From NCBI GenBank assembly GCA_003250175.1, contig QKHD01000244.1, forward strand, positions 1 to 7,398: DNA of 7,398 nucleotides. Reading direction: 5' to 3'. This DNA comes from Helicobacteraceae bacterium. Its GTDB lineage: Bacteria > Campylobacterota > Campylobacteria > Campylobacterales > SZUA-545. The translations under genes were made by a program, and so were the position numbers. The notes under the pieces are model-generated. The model saw only the letters and a program-made list of their open reading frames with translations, was not told the DNA's origin and made no database searches. Positions 1 through 6,204 of the stretch are shown in pieces (position 1 is the first letter of the stretch; the number at the start of each line of letters is the position of its first letter).

Positions 1-912
1 GTGTCGGTTGAGGCGGCTGGGATCGATTGTTTTACCTGTGTCCACCGTTTTGTTGACCGGGGTTTCCAGGGTATTGCGGAAGCTGGGGGTCGGGCCGTAG
101 ATGGTAACCGAGGGCTTGCCAAGCGCCCAGGCGATATGGGTCGGCCCCGTATCGCCGCCGATCACCAGACCCGCACACCCGATCTGGGCAATCAGCTCCG
201 GAAGGCTCAGTCTGGGCGCTTTGTTAGCCAGAGGCGTCAGGGAGCTGATGGTATCGGCAATGCCCTCTTCCGCTGCGTTACCCCAGGTGATGATGGCCTT
301 TTGTCCCAGTCCGTCAATGACTGCGGCCAGTTTTTCCGCCGGGTAGATTTTAGTCGGCCAGGAGGCTCCGGCAACGATGAGCAGCGGCGTTTCCGTCACC
401 TTGTCACTCATGTTGCCGAATAAAAAGGGCGCTTTGTTTTGCAACGCATCGTCGTCAATGGAAATTTCCAGGGCCTGGGAGACGAGGGAGGCGCCCCGCT
501 TGATGACATTCATATTGTAATCCACCGCGTAGGTGTGGCGATAAAACCAGGTGGCCGCCTTCTCTCTGGTGGAAAACTTGTCAAACCCGTGCACATTGCC
601 GCCAAGCAGACGGGCGATGAGGGCGGATTTAATAAGGCCCTGCATGTCGATGACATGATCATAAGGCCCCAGGGCCTTGAGGCTTTTGATCATCTGCATG
701 AGCGCAGAAATGGAGCGGCTTTTTTTGACTTTTTTCAGGGGCACCGCATGGACGGCATTCAGGTCGGGATTGCCCGCCAGAATCCCGGCAAAGGCTTCGT
801 CGGCGAACCAGTCGATGGTGGCGTCAGGGTAGGCATGTTTGATAAATTGGAGCACCACGGCGGCATGAATAATGTCGCCCATGGCGGAGAGTTTGACGAT
901 GGCAATTTTCAC
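1..912 (-). CDS. waaC: Lipopolysaccharide heptosyltransferase I (WaaC/RfaC-like, GT9 family), 3' end cut by the window
   Basis: The minus frame is open for 304 codons from a GTG at 912-910 to the window edge. The family (glycosyltransferase family 9) transfers L-glycero-D-manno-heptose from ADP-heptose to Kdo in the LPS inner core, on the cytoplasmic face of the inner membrane. The N-terminus, IVKLSAMGDIIHA (residues 5-17), is the WaaC type rather than the WaaF type, and D13 matches the catalytic Asp of E. coli WaaC. The donor-site features are present: GASWPTK (K188) and GGDTGPTHIAWAL (D254, H259), followed by the SVTIYGPT strand. About 15-40 C-terminal residues should lie beyond position 1. 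The GTG start is chosen because GTGA overlaps the TGA stop of the upstream phosphodiesterase gene by 4 nt, and the first residues (MKIAIVKL) match where the family begins. No Shine-Dalgarno sequence is visible, which fits translational coupling. Family assignment is firm. WaaC rather than another GT9 heptosyltransferase is likely but inferred from motifs. Confidence 0.85.
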   Translation of the reverse strand, partial: MKIAIVKLSAMGDIIHAAVVLQFIKHAYPDATIDWFADEAFAGILAGNPDLNAVHAVPLKKVKKSRSISALMQMIKSLKALGPYDHVIDMQGLIKSALIARLLGGNVHGFDKFSTREKAATWFYRHTYAVDYNMNVIKRGASLVSQALEISIDDDALQNKAPFLFGNMSDKVTETPLLIVAGASWPTKIYPAEKLAAVIDGLGQKAIITWGNAAEEGIADTISSLTPLANKAPRLSLPELIAQIGCAGLVIGGDTGPTHIAWALGKPSVTIYGPTPSFRNTLETPVNKTVDTGKTIDPSRLNRH

Positions 913-1679
913 AGGGTGATGGTGTAGCCGTCGTGCAGCATTACGACCGGAAGGTCCAGTTCCTGAAGCTCCCGTCGAATCTCGTCGACAAGATCGGGTT
1001 TCATGTGGTTGACGTAGATGCAGAGCGGTTCCTCTCGCGTAATTTTTTTGAGCTCGTCTTGTAAAAACAGCGGCGTCATGTGACGGCTGGCCTCCGCCAG
1101 CTTGGCCATGCGCGACGGGAAAGAGACCTCAATAACGAGCGTATTTATATCACAATCACGGTTTATCTCTTCCCAAACGGTATCACACACATGAGTATCC
1201 AAAGTAAGCAGCGCCTTTTTGCCCTCCTTCTCCACCACGTAGCCGCAGCTGGGCACGGTGTGGTTGGTGGCGACGGGCTTGAGACTGAGGCCATCCACGC
1301 GGTATGTCTCCCCGCATGTGATCGGTACGAATTGGATCGATTTCTCCTTCTGGCCGATGAGATCGATGTCGTTGAAATTGGGCCAGATGTTCCAGTTGAG
1401 TATATGCTGTTTGAGTGACGCGATGGTCTCCGGAAGCGCATAGATATTCAAAGGTGCCTTGCGTCGGACAAAAAAGGCATCAATCAGAAAGGGAATATCG
1501 ATGATATGGTCAAGATGGCAGTGGGAGAGAAAAATATGGTCGATAGTATTGGCATCTTCCCCCAGAGGGTTGAGGATATTGCCCGCATCGATGGTGACGC
1601 GCTCGCTCAGCTGCACGCAGGTCGTATTCTGCCCCGACCCGCGGCCGCCGTAAGCGCCTAGAAACTTGATCGTCGACAT
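909..1679 (-). CDS. Metallo-beta-lactamase-fold cyclic nucleotide phosphodiesterase (class II-like)
   Basis: This 256-residue protein has the metallo-beta-lactamase fold and resembles class II 3',5'-cyclic nucleotide phosphodiesterases, which hydrolyse cAMP or cGMP to the 5'-monophosphate with two metal ions. Visible metal ligands are HCHLDH (H53, H55, D57, H58), H140 in TNHTVPS, D161 in TLDTH, H200 in SRHMTP and H225 in NHMKP. The HMTP and H-x-KP motifs are what point to the phosphodiesterase group rather than glyoxalase II or RNase Z. There is no signal peptide, so it should act in the cytoplasm, unlike periplasmic CpdP. It starts 6 nt after the cyclase stop, with a ribosome site AAAGGG at 1694-1689 inside the last cyclase codons, and it overlaps the heptosyltransferase start by 4 nt. 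Placement next to an adenylate cyclase strongly suggests it degrades that enzyme's product. All catalytic residues are present. Substrate is inferred from context; a different phosphodiester or lactone substrate cannot be excluded. Confidence 0.85.
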   Translation of the reverse strand: MSTIKFLGAYGGRGSGQNTTCVQLSERVTIDAGNILNPLGEDANTIDHIFLSHCHLDHIIDIPFLIDAFFVRRKAPLNIYALPETIASLKQHILNWNIWPNFNDIDLIGQKEKSIQFVPITCGETYRVDGLSLKPVATNHTVPSCGYVVEKEGKKALLTLDTHVCDTVWEEINRDCDINTLVIEVSFPSRMAKLAEASRHMTPLFLQDELKKITREEPLCIYVNHMKPDLVDEIRRELQELDLPVVMLHDGYTITL

Positions 1680-1685
1680 GGTGTT

Positions 1686-4121
1686 TCACCCTTTGGACGT
1701 ATGCACGAAGACACCGTTGAAGTGCTCCGGAGGCTCAGCGATATAGTGCTCGCATCGCTCAATGTAGATTTTGTAGATCGCCTGATTGGTCTTATCCGGG
1801 CGGGCTTCCAGCTCCTTAAAGAGCGGGAGGGCATCCGCAAAACGGGAATCTTTGTAAAGAATGATCGCCTCGTTGTAACGGGCCAGTTCGTCATCGAGCC
1901 GCTCGCGGCTCACATCATAAAGCGTATCGTTTTGCGGCGGCTTTTCGTAGTCGATGACCTGCCAGATCTCCACCGGCTCGTGTTTTCCCTTGACCGTTAC
2001 CATGTCGAGATAGCGGAAGATGTAACTTCCGGTGAGTTGCGCCTTGGTAAAGGAGGAGATATTACAGTGGGAGTTGTAATACTTGCAGAGTGATTCCAAA
2101 CGCGACCCAAGGTTGATCGGGTCGCCGATGACAGTGTAGTCCGAGCGCCCGGTGGAGCCCATCTCGCCGACAATCGCCACCCCGGTATTTAGACCGATCC
2201 CGATGTCGATAATCGGTTTGCCCATCTCGTCGGCCATTGTCACCACATTGGCAAAACGTGGATCTTGACGCAATTTTTCGTTTAGAGGTTTGAGGGCATG
2301 GAGCTGATCGAGCGTGGCGGAAAGGGCGCGGTCGGCGTGATCATCCACGTGCTGCGGGGCATTCCAGTAGGCCATGATCGCATCCCCGATAAACTTATCC
2401 ACCGTACCGTTGGACTTGACGATAATCTCCGTCATGGGGTCCATGTAGGCGTTCATAAACTCGATCAGGCGCTTCGGGTTGCCCATGGCTTCAGAGATAT
2501 TGGTAAAGTTTCGCACATCGGAGAAGAAGACCGTAATCTCCCGCTCTTCTTCCGCCAACACATTCTGATCGGCATTTTTGAGGATCTCTTCCATAACCGC
2601 CGGGGAGACCTTGGAGGCGAACTTGCCCTTGATCATGTTTTTCTGCTTCGTCTCCAGGAAGTAGTTGAGAACGTTGGAGAGAATATAGACCAGCGTGACC
2701 GTGAGCACGATGGGGAAAAAGATATTGGTAATAAGCCCCATCTTAAAGAGCAGGTAGTAGTTCATACTAAAGAGCCCCGCAAAATAGAGCCCTACCACCA
2801 CCAGCGAGGTAAAGGCCCCCGTAAAGCCCAAAATGGCCGCCAGACTCACGGCGATCACCAGGATCAGCACCACATCGAGCAGCACGCTCCAAGTCGGCTT
2901 GCGGAAGAAATCCTTGGCCAGAACGTTGTCGATAATATTGGCGTGAATCTCCACCCCCGGATAGATCGCCTCATAGGGCATCGCCCGCAAATCCAACAGA
3001 CCCTGGGCGGACGTACCGATCAGCACATACTTGCCGCGAATCCGCTCCGGATCGAAATCCTTGTTGTAGATATCCACGGCGGGAATATAGGGAAAGGTGT
3101 ACGACGGCCCGCGAAAGTTGACGATAAACTGTCCCGTGGGGTCCACGGGAATATACTCCGTCAGCGTCTTTTTACCCCCGTCTATATCCTGGATGATCCG
3201 GAAATACTCCATCCCGAACTCTTTGGAGTAGAGGAACTCGACCATGTTGCTCCCCTTGGCCCGGCGCAGCATCTCCAAGGAGAGCGACGGATAGGGGAAG
3301 TCTTTGTAGTTCATGGCCAGCGGTACCCGGCGCACAATTCCGTCTTCATCGGGGAAGGAGTTAAAAAAGCCGAAACTGTCGATCTGGCCTTGAATCTTGG
3401 CGATGTTGGAGACCGTATCCTTGGCCAGGGTCAGGTCAAAACGGTTGACGTTTTTATTCTGGAAGGGGTCAAAATCGGCCAGCTCTTCCTGGCTGACCTG
3501 CGGAGCCACCTCCTCCATGGGGGCCGGAGCAAACTCCTCGACGCTCTCCAACTGACCAAACTGCTCGACCGCATCAACTTTTTCCGTGATCGTATCGTGG
3601 CAGCAGCCCGGTTCCGTGGAGATGTCCGTGTACTGGAAGATCGCATCGATAAAGAACATCTTGTACGACTCGTTCTCCGGATTCTCTTCGGTCAGTTTGA
3701 AGATAATCCCAGGTACCGTAGGGGTGTTTAAGATCGCCTCGGAGACCATGGCGTCGTAATCTTCCACGCCGGTGGTGTCATAACCCAGCTCGCCCAGAAC
3801 CTTGACAGGGTTGGCGTTGTCCTCTTCGGCGAAGACAATATCAAGCCCGATAATCCCGGCACCCGCCTCGTTAAGGTTGTTGAGCACCTGGGCAAACTTC
3901 TTTCTCGGCCAGGGCCATTGGCCCATCTGTTGCAGACTCTTCTCGTCGATGTCAACGATAACCACCTGGTTTTGGGTCGGAATCGGTCCACGCACCATGA
4001 ACATATAATCCCGCAGACGGTCATCGAGCAGCTTGACATCTTTTGGAAGGAAGAAATAAAGAAAGATCACTATCGTTGCAACCAATAGTCCCGATAGCAT
4101 CTGGATAAACAGTCGTTTCAT
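1686..4121 (-). CDS. Membrane-bound class III adenylate cyclase with CHASE2 sensor domain
   Basis: This 811-residue protein probably makes cAMP from ATP in response to an extracytoplasmic signal. Domains in order: one transmembrane helix (about 4-24); a periplasmic CHASE2 sensor (about 30-400) with the hallmarks VVIVDIDEKSL and GQWPWPR and a closing GKYVLIGTSA; three transmembrane helices (about 411-433, 436-459, 464-488); then a cytoplasmic class III cyclase domain (about 525-700). Catalytic residues are intact: metal-binding D535 (FFSDVRNF) and D580 (KFIGDAIM), transition-state N670 and R674 (NLGSR), and adenine-selecting K576 with T663 (DYTVIGD). These favour ATP over GTP. The C-terminus (about 740-811) carries one TPR-like helical pair and a conserved-looking PPEHFNGV tail common in CHASE2 cyclases. 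The sensor contains an acidic, Glu/Pro-rich stretch (about 178-222) just after a Cys-Cys-His (173-175). The start is an ATG with a weak GGAA ribosome site 8 nt upstream. It is first of a tight unit with the phosphodiesterase. The sensed ligand is unknown. Confidence 0.93.
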   Translation of the reverse strand: MKRLFIQMLSGLLVATIVIFLYFFLPKDVKLLDDRLRDYMFMVRGPIPTQNQVVIVDIDEKSLQQMGQWPWPRKKFAQVLNNLNEAGAGIIGLDIVFAEEDNANPVKVLGELGYDTTGVEDYDAMVSEAILNTPTVPGIIFKLTEENPENESYKMFFIDAIFQYTDISTEPGCCHDTITEKVDAVEQFGQLESVEEFAPAPMEEVAPQVSQEELADFDPFQNKNVNRFDLTLAKDTVSNIAKIQGQIDSFGFFNSFPDEDGIVRRVPLAMNYKDFPYPSLSLEMLRRAKGSNMVEFLYSKEFGMEYFRIIQDIDGGKKTLTEYIPVDPTGQFIVNFRGPSYTFPYIPAVDIYNKDFDPERIRGKYVLIGTSAQGLLDLRAMPYEAIYPGVEIHANIIDNVLAKDFFRKPTWSVLLDVVLILVIAVSLAAILGFTGAFTSLVVVGLYFAGLFSMNYYLLFKMGLITNIFFPIVLTVTLVYILSNVLNYFLETKQKNMIKGKFASKVSPAVMEEILKNADQNVLAEEEREITVFFSDVRNFTNISEAMGNPKRLIEFMNAYMDPMTEIIVKSNGTVDKFIGDAIMAYWNAPQHVDDHADRALSATLDQLHALKPLNEKLRQDPRFANVVTMADEMGKPIIDIGIGLNTGVAIVGEMGSTGRSDYTVIGDPINLGSRLESLCKYYNSHCNISSFTKAQLTGSYIFRYLDMVTVKGKHEPVEIWQVIDYEKPPQNDTLYDVSRERLDDELARYNEAIILYKDSRFADALPLFKELEARPDKTNQAIYKIYIERCEHYIAEPPEHFNGVFVHTSKG

Positions 4122-4153
4122 CTATGCCGTTCCATACTTGTACTTAGGCATAG
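4122..4153 (-). promoter_or_regulatory. Inverted repeat abutting the cyclase start codon
   Basis: A perfect 7-bp inverted repeat, ctatgcc at 4122-4128 and ggcatag at 4147-4153, is separated by 18 bp. In the cyclase mRNA the second arm lies directly before the AUG, and the weak GGAA ribosome site (4133-4130) falls in the loop next to it. It could be a protein operator (arm centres 25 bp apart) or an RNA hairpin limiting translation. No known operator consensus is matched, so the function is unassigned. The rest of the 61-bp gap has no convincing terminator for recN and no strong -35/-10 pair, so read-through from recN remains possible. Confidence 0.4.
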
Positions 4154-4182
4154 TTGTAACACAAATAGGATTAACGCAACGT

Positions 4183-5703
4183 TTAAAAAAGGCGTTTGGC
4201 GTACTCCAGCGCTTCGGGGGTAATCTCTTCGCCGCTGATGATCCGGGCGATCTCGCCGATACGCTCATCCAGGCTCAGCTCTTTGATGGCCGTTTTGTCA
4301 TTTTTCTTCTGCACCAGAAAGTGGCGGTCCGCCTTGCTGCTCAGCTGCGCCTGGTGCGAAATGGCAAAAACCTGGAACCGTTCAGCCAAAAACTTCAGCA
4401 CGTTGGCCACACTGGCGGACTCTTCTCCGGAGAGGTTGGCGTCGATCTCGTCGAGGAAAAGCACCTGGGTGTTGGAGGCGGTGTTAAACTTGACCTTCAC
4501 TGCCAGCAGCGCCAGACGCATCCGGTTAAACTCCCCGGCGGAGAGGTTAAAGACCTCCGTCGCTCCGGAGGTGATCGCTACCAGGTCGCCGCCGCTTTGA
4601 TCCAGCTCTTTGGGTTTGAGTGCGACGGTCGCCTTGGACATGTAGAGCATGCTCAGGTATTCGTTGAGCACCTTTTCCAGTTTGCCGATGTGCTTGGCCC
4701 GCTTGGCGCTTAGCTCAGCAGCCAACCGCCCGACTTCGGCGTCCAGTACCTTGAGCTCTTTTTCCAGGGTGTGTTTGTTACTCTCCAGGTCTTCGTAGCC
4801 GGCGAGCTCCTGCTTCTTTTTCTCCCGGTGGGCGATGGTCTCTTCGATGGAGCCGTAGCGTTTGGTCAGGTCGGCGATCTTTTCGATACGGTCCAGAACC
4901 GATTCGATATCAACCTCTTCGAGCTCTTCGGCGGATTCACGGGCATTTTCGATCACGCCGCGCACGTCGTTCATCGCTTCGCTGAAGGCTCCGGAGTCTT
5001 CGCCCAGCAGATCGTACAGCTCGTTCACCGCCCCTTCAAAGGCAAAAATCTCCTCGGCCCGCGCGGCGGCCGCTTCGATCTTTTCCTTTTTTGAGAGCAG
5101 TTTTTTAATCCGCATCAACTCGGCATCTTCCCCCGGTTTGGGGGCGATCTCGTCGATTCGGCCGATCTCAAATCGGGCAAAGTCCTTGAGATCTTCGATC
5201 CGTTTTTCCTGATCGATCAGCTCGGCCAGCTCTCTGGTCTTGCTCCGGAGCGCTTTTTCCTGGGTGCGGTAGCTCTCCAGCAGCTTGTCGTAGCCCTTTT
5301 CGTTGGGTGCGACGGCGCTGTCGACCAGGGCGATCAGGTTGCTCTGGTCAAACTCGCTGAGGTTTTTGTGGTTAAGGTGAAAGAGGTAGCCGTCGCTTAG
5401 TTCCTTGAGGCGGGTTTTGCTGACATTCTGTCCGTTGAGAAAATAGCGGACCTTCTCCTTTTTGACCTGTTTAAGTATCACCTCGTCCTCGTCGTCAAAG
5501 TCCTCCGGAAGGTCGAAGTTTTTTAAGATCGCCTCCGCCGTGTCGGCCTGGGCTTCGCCCATACCGAACAGCGCCAAAATGGACTGCATCAATACCGATT
5601 TTCCCGCTCCGGAGGCTCCGGAGAAGACCATCAGCCCTTTGGAAAGCTCCAGCTCCGCTTTCTCAATGGTAAGATTTCCCTTAATCAGCACCCGTTCGAT
5701 CAT
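4183..5703 (-). CDS. recN: DNA repair ATPase RecN (SMC-like)
   Basis: RecN is an SMC-related ATPase that works with RecA in double-strand break repair by holding DNA ends or sister chromatids together. This 506-residue copy is shorter than E. coli RecN (553) but within what I recall for Campylobacterota. ATPase parts are visible at both ends: Walker A GASGAGKS (29-36), an ABC signature LSAGEFNRMRLAL (387-399), Walker B VLFLDEID (414-421) and a switch His, H450, in AISHQAQ. Between them lies a charged helical region (about 135-345) expected to form the coiled-coil arm, with a hydrophobic-poor middle. The C-terminus RIGEIARIISGEEIT is the RecN-type ending. Departures from the usual form are Ala-Ser in place of Glu-Thr in the P-loop and a degenerate Q-loop region (HLNHKNLSEF, 109-118). 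The ATG at 5703 is preceded by only a weak GGGTG ribosome site, but MIERVLIKGNLTIE aligns with the family start. It is divergent from groESL, with its own -10 box upstream. Confidence 0.92.
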   Translation of the reverse strand: MIERVLIKGNLTIEKAELELSKGLMVFSGASGAGKSVLMQSILALFGMGEAQADTAEAILKNFDLPEDFDDEDEVILKQVKKEKVRYFLNGQNVSKTRLKELSDGYLFHLNHKNLSEFDQSNLIALVDSAVAPNEKGYDKLLESYRTQEKALRSKTRELAELIDQEKRIEDLKDFARFEIGRIDEIAPKPGEDAELMRIKKLLSKKEKIEAAAARAEEIFAFEGAVNELYDLLGEDSGAFSEAMNDVRGVIENARESAEELEEVDIESVLDRIEKIADLTKRYGSIEETIAHREKKKQELAGYEDLESNKHTLEKELKVLDAEVGRLAAELSAKRAKHIGKLEKVLNEYLSMLYMSKATVALKPKELDQSGGDLVAITSGATEVFNLSAGEFNRMRLALLAVKVKFNTASNTQVLFLDEIDANLSGEESASVANVLKFLAERFQVFAISHQAQLSSKADRHFLVQKKNDKTAIKELSLDERIGEIARIISGEEITPEALEYAKRLF

Positions 5704-5737
5704 GACCGCACCCGCTATCTATAATTTGATTTCGGGC

Positions 5738-5766
5738 ATTATACAGGCAGAATCATTGCGGTGCTT
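5738..5766 (-). promoter_or_regulatory. Predicted sigma-70 promoter of recN
   Basis: Reading the minus strand, a perfect TATAAT lies at 5743-5738, about 35 bp before the recN ATG. The only hexamer at 17-bp spacing is AAGCAC (5766-5761), a poor -35. Weak or absent -35 boxes are common for RpoD promoters in Campylobacterota. The -10 context CTGTATAAT is the same nine bases as at the divergent groES promoter. The 5' leader would be about 25-30 nt. Confidence 0.55.
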
Positions 5767-5774
5767 TTAAAAGC
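5763..5774. repeat. 12-bp perfect palindrome at the recN -35 position
   Basis: GCTTTTAAAAGC is a perfect 12-bp palindrome overlapping the place where the recN -35 element would be. It may be a regulator binding site, but it does not match an operator consensus I recognise, and AT-rich palindromes of this size do arise by chance. Part of it (AAAAGCT, 5769-5775) recurs as a direct repeat at 5817-5823, just before the groES -10 box. Confidence 0.4.
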
Positions 5775-5813
5775 TTTCATTTTGTCATCTTTTTTCAACC
5801 TTGACAATGAAAG
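5774..5813. repeat. Inverted repeat overlapping the groES -35 box
   Basis: The left arm CTTTCATT-TT-GTCA (5774-5787) and right arm TGACAATGAAAG (5802-5813) pair over 12 bp, with a two-base bulge in the left arm and a 14-bp centre. The right arm covers most of the groES -35 hexamer (5801-5806). A protein bound here would be placed to control groESL and possibly recN. It does not match the HspR site (CTTGAGT-N7-ACTCAAG) or CIRCE. Confidence 0.5.
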
Positions 5814-5830
5814 ACTAAAAGCTGTATAAT
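5801..5830 (+). promoter_or_regulatory. Consensus sigma-70 promoter of groESL
   Basis: A perfect TTGACA (5801-5806) and a perfect TATAAT (5825-5830) are separated by 18 bp. Transcription should begin near 5836-5838, inside the left arm of the CIRCE element, giving a leader of roughly 70 nt. Both hexamers are exact consensus, which fits a strong housekeeping-sigma promoter held down by a repressor rather than one driven by a heat-shock sigma factor. Confidence 0.88.
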
Positions 5831-5834
5831 TGCC

Positions 5835-5861
5835 TTAGCAATCTAAGTATTAGAGTGCTAA
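5835..5861. promoter_or_regulatory. CIRCE element (HrcA repressor operator) of groESL
   Basis: TTAGCAATC (5835-5843), a 9-bp spacer, then GAGTGCTAA (5853-5861). The CIRCE consensus is TTAGCACTC-N9-GAGTGCTAA, so the right arm is exact and the left arm has one mismatch (A for C at its seventh base). It begins 4 bp after the -10 box and covers the predicted transcription start, where bound HrcA would block initiation. Loss of HrcA activity on heat stress would then induce groESL. The hrcA gene is not in this window. Confidence 0.93.
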
Positions 5862-5905
5862 ACTTATCACATCATTAACATTTTAATACGCAAAAGGGGA
5901 ACCAA

Positions 5906-6193
5906 ATGAACTTCAAACCTCTGGGTGAACGAGTCATTGTAGAACGAAAAGAGGAAGCGAAAACCACTGCTTCCGGTATTATCATCCCGGACAACGCTGC
6001 GGCTGAAAAACAGACCGAAGGTACGGTCGTAGCCGTGAGCAAAGCCGTAGAAGCACGCGGCGAGATCGCCGTGGGCGACGTGGTGCTTTTCGGCAAATAT
6101 GCCGGTACCGACATCATGCTGGGCGGCAAAGAGTACGTTGTGCTGAACAACAGCGAAAAAAATGACGAGATTCTCGTCAAAGTGATCAAGTAA
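5906..6193 (+). CDS. groES: Co-chaperonin GroES (Hsp10)
   Basis: GroES forms the heptameric lid of the GroEL folding chamber in the cytoplasm. This 95-residue protein is full length. It opens with FKPLGERVIVERKEE, has the mobile loop at about 16-32 with the GroEL-contacting hydrophobic triplet III (25-27) before P28, and continues with VGDVVLFGKYAGT. The C-terminus (NNSEKNDEILVKVIK) is slightly longer than, and different from, the familiar short DDILAVI-type ending, with a polar insert before the last strand. The ATG at 5906 has a good ribosome site, AAGGGGA (5894-5900), 5 nt upstream. It is first in the groESL operon, under the CIRCE-controlled promoter, and 11 nt separate it from groEL. Confidence 0.97.
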   Translation: MNFKPLGERVIVERKEEAKTTASGIIIPDNAAAEKQTEGTVVAVSKAVEARGEIAVGDVVLFGKYAGTDIMLGGKEYVVLNNSEKNDEILVKVIK

Positions 6194-6204
6194 GGAGCGA
6201 CACC

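Noticed and set aside
1..927. Plus-strand open frames (1-423 and 439-927) at the left end
   Set aside because: The minus frame encodes a clear heptosyltransferase throughout; the plus frames have no motif and are shadows.
2298..3731. Plus-strand open frame of 477 codons opposite the cyclase gene
   Set aside because: It is antisense to a fully supported CHASE2 cyclase, is rich in His, Gly and Arg as expected for a mirror frame, and has no domain or ribosome site.
4154..4200. Possible intrinsic terminator after recN (T-run at the recN end and a short AACG/CGTT stem)
   Set aside because: The T-run lies before the stem in the transcript and the stem is only 4 bp, so it is not a convincing terminator.
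4138..5094. Plus-strand open frames opposite recN
   Set aside because: They are antisense to RecN motifs that are all intact in the minus frame, and their translations have no recognisable features.
5774..5813. HspR-type (HAIR) operator upstream of groES
   Set aside because: The arms do not resemble CTTGAGT-N7-ACTCAAG in sequence or spacing; reported instead as an unassigned inverted repeat.
5704..5905. LexA-type SOS box for recN
   Set aside because: No CTGT-N8-ACAG or GAAC/GTTC-type SOS box was found in the divergent region.
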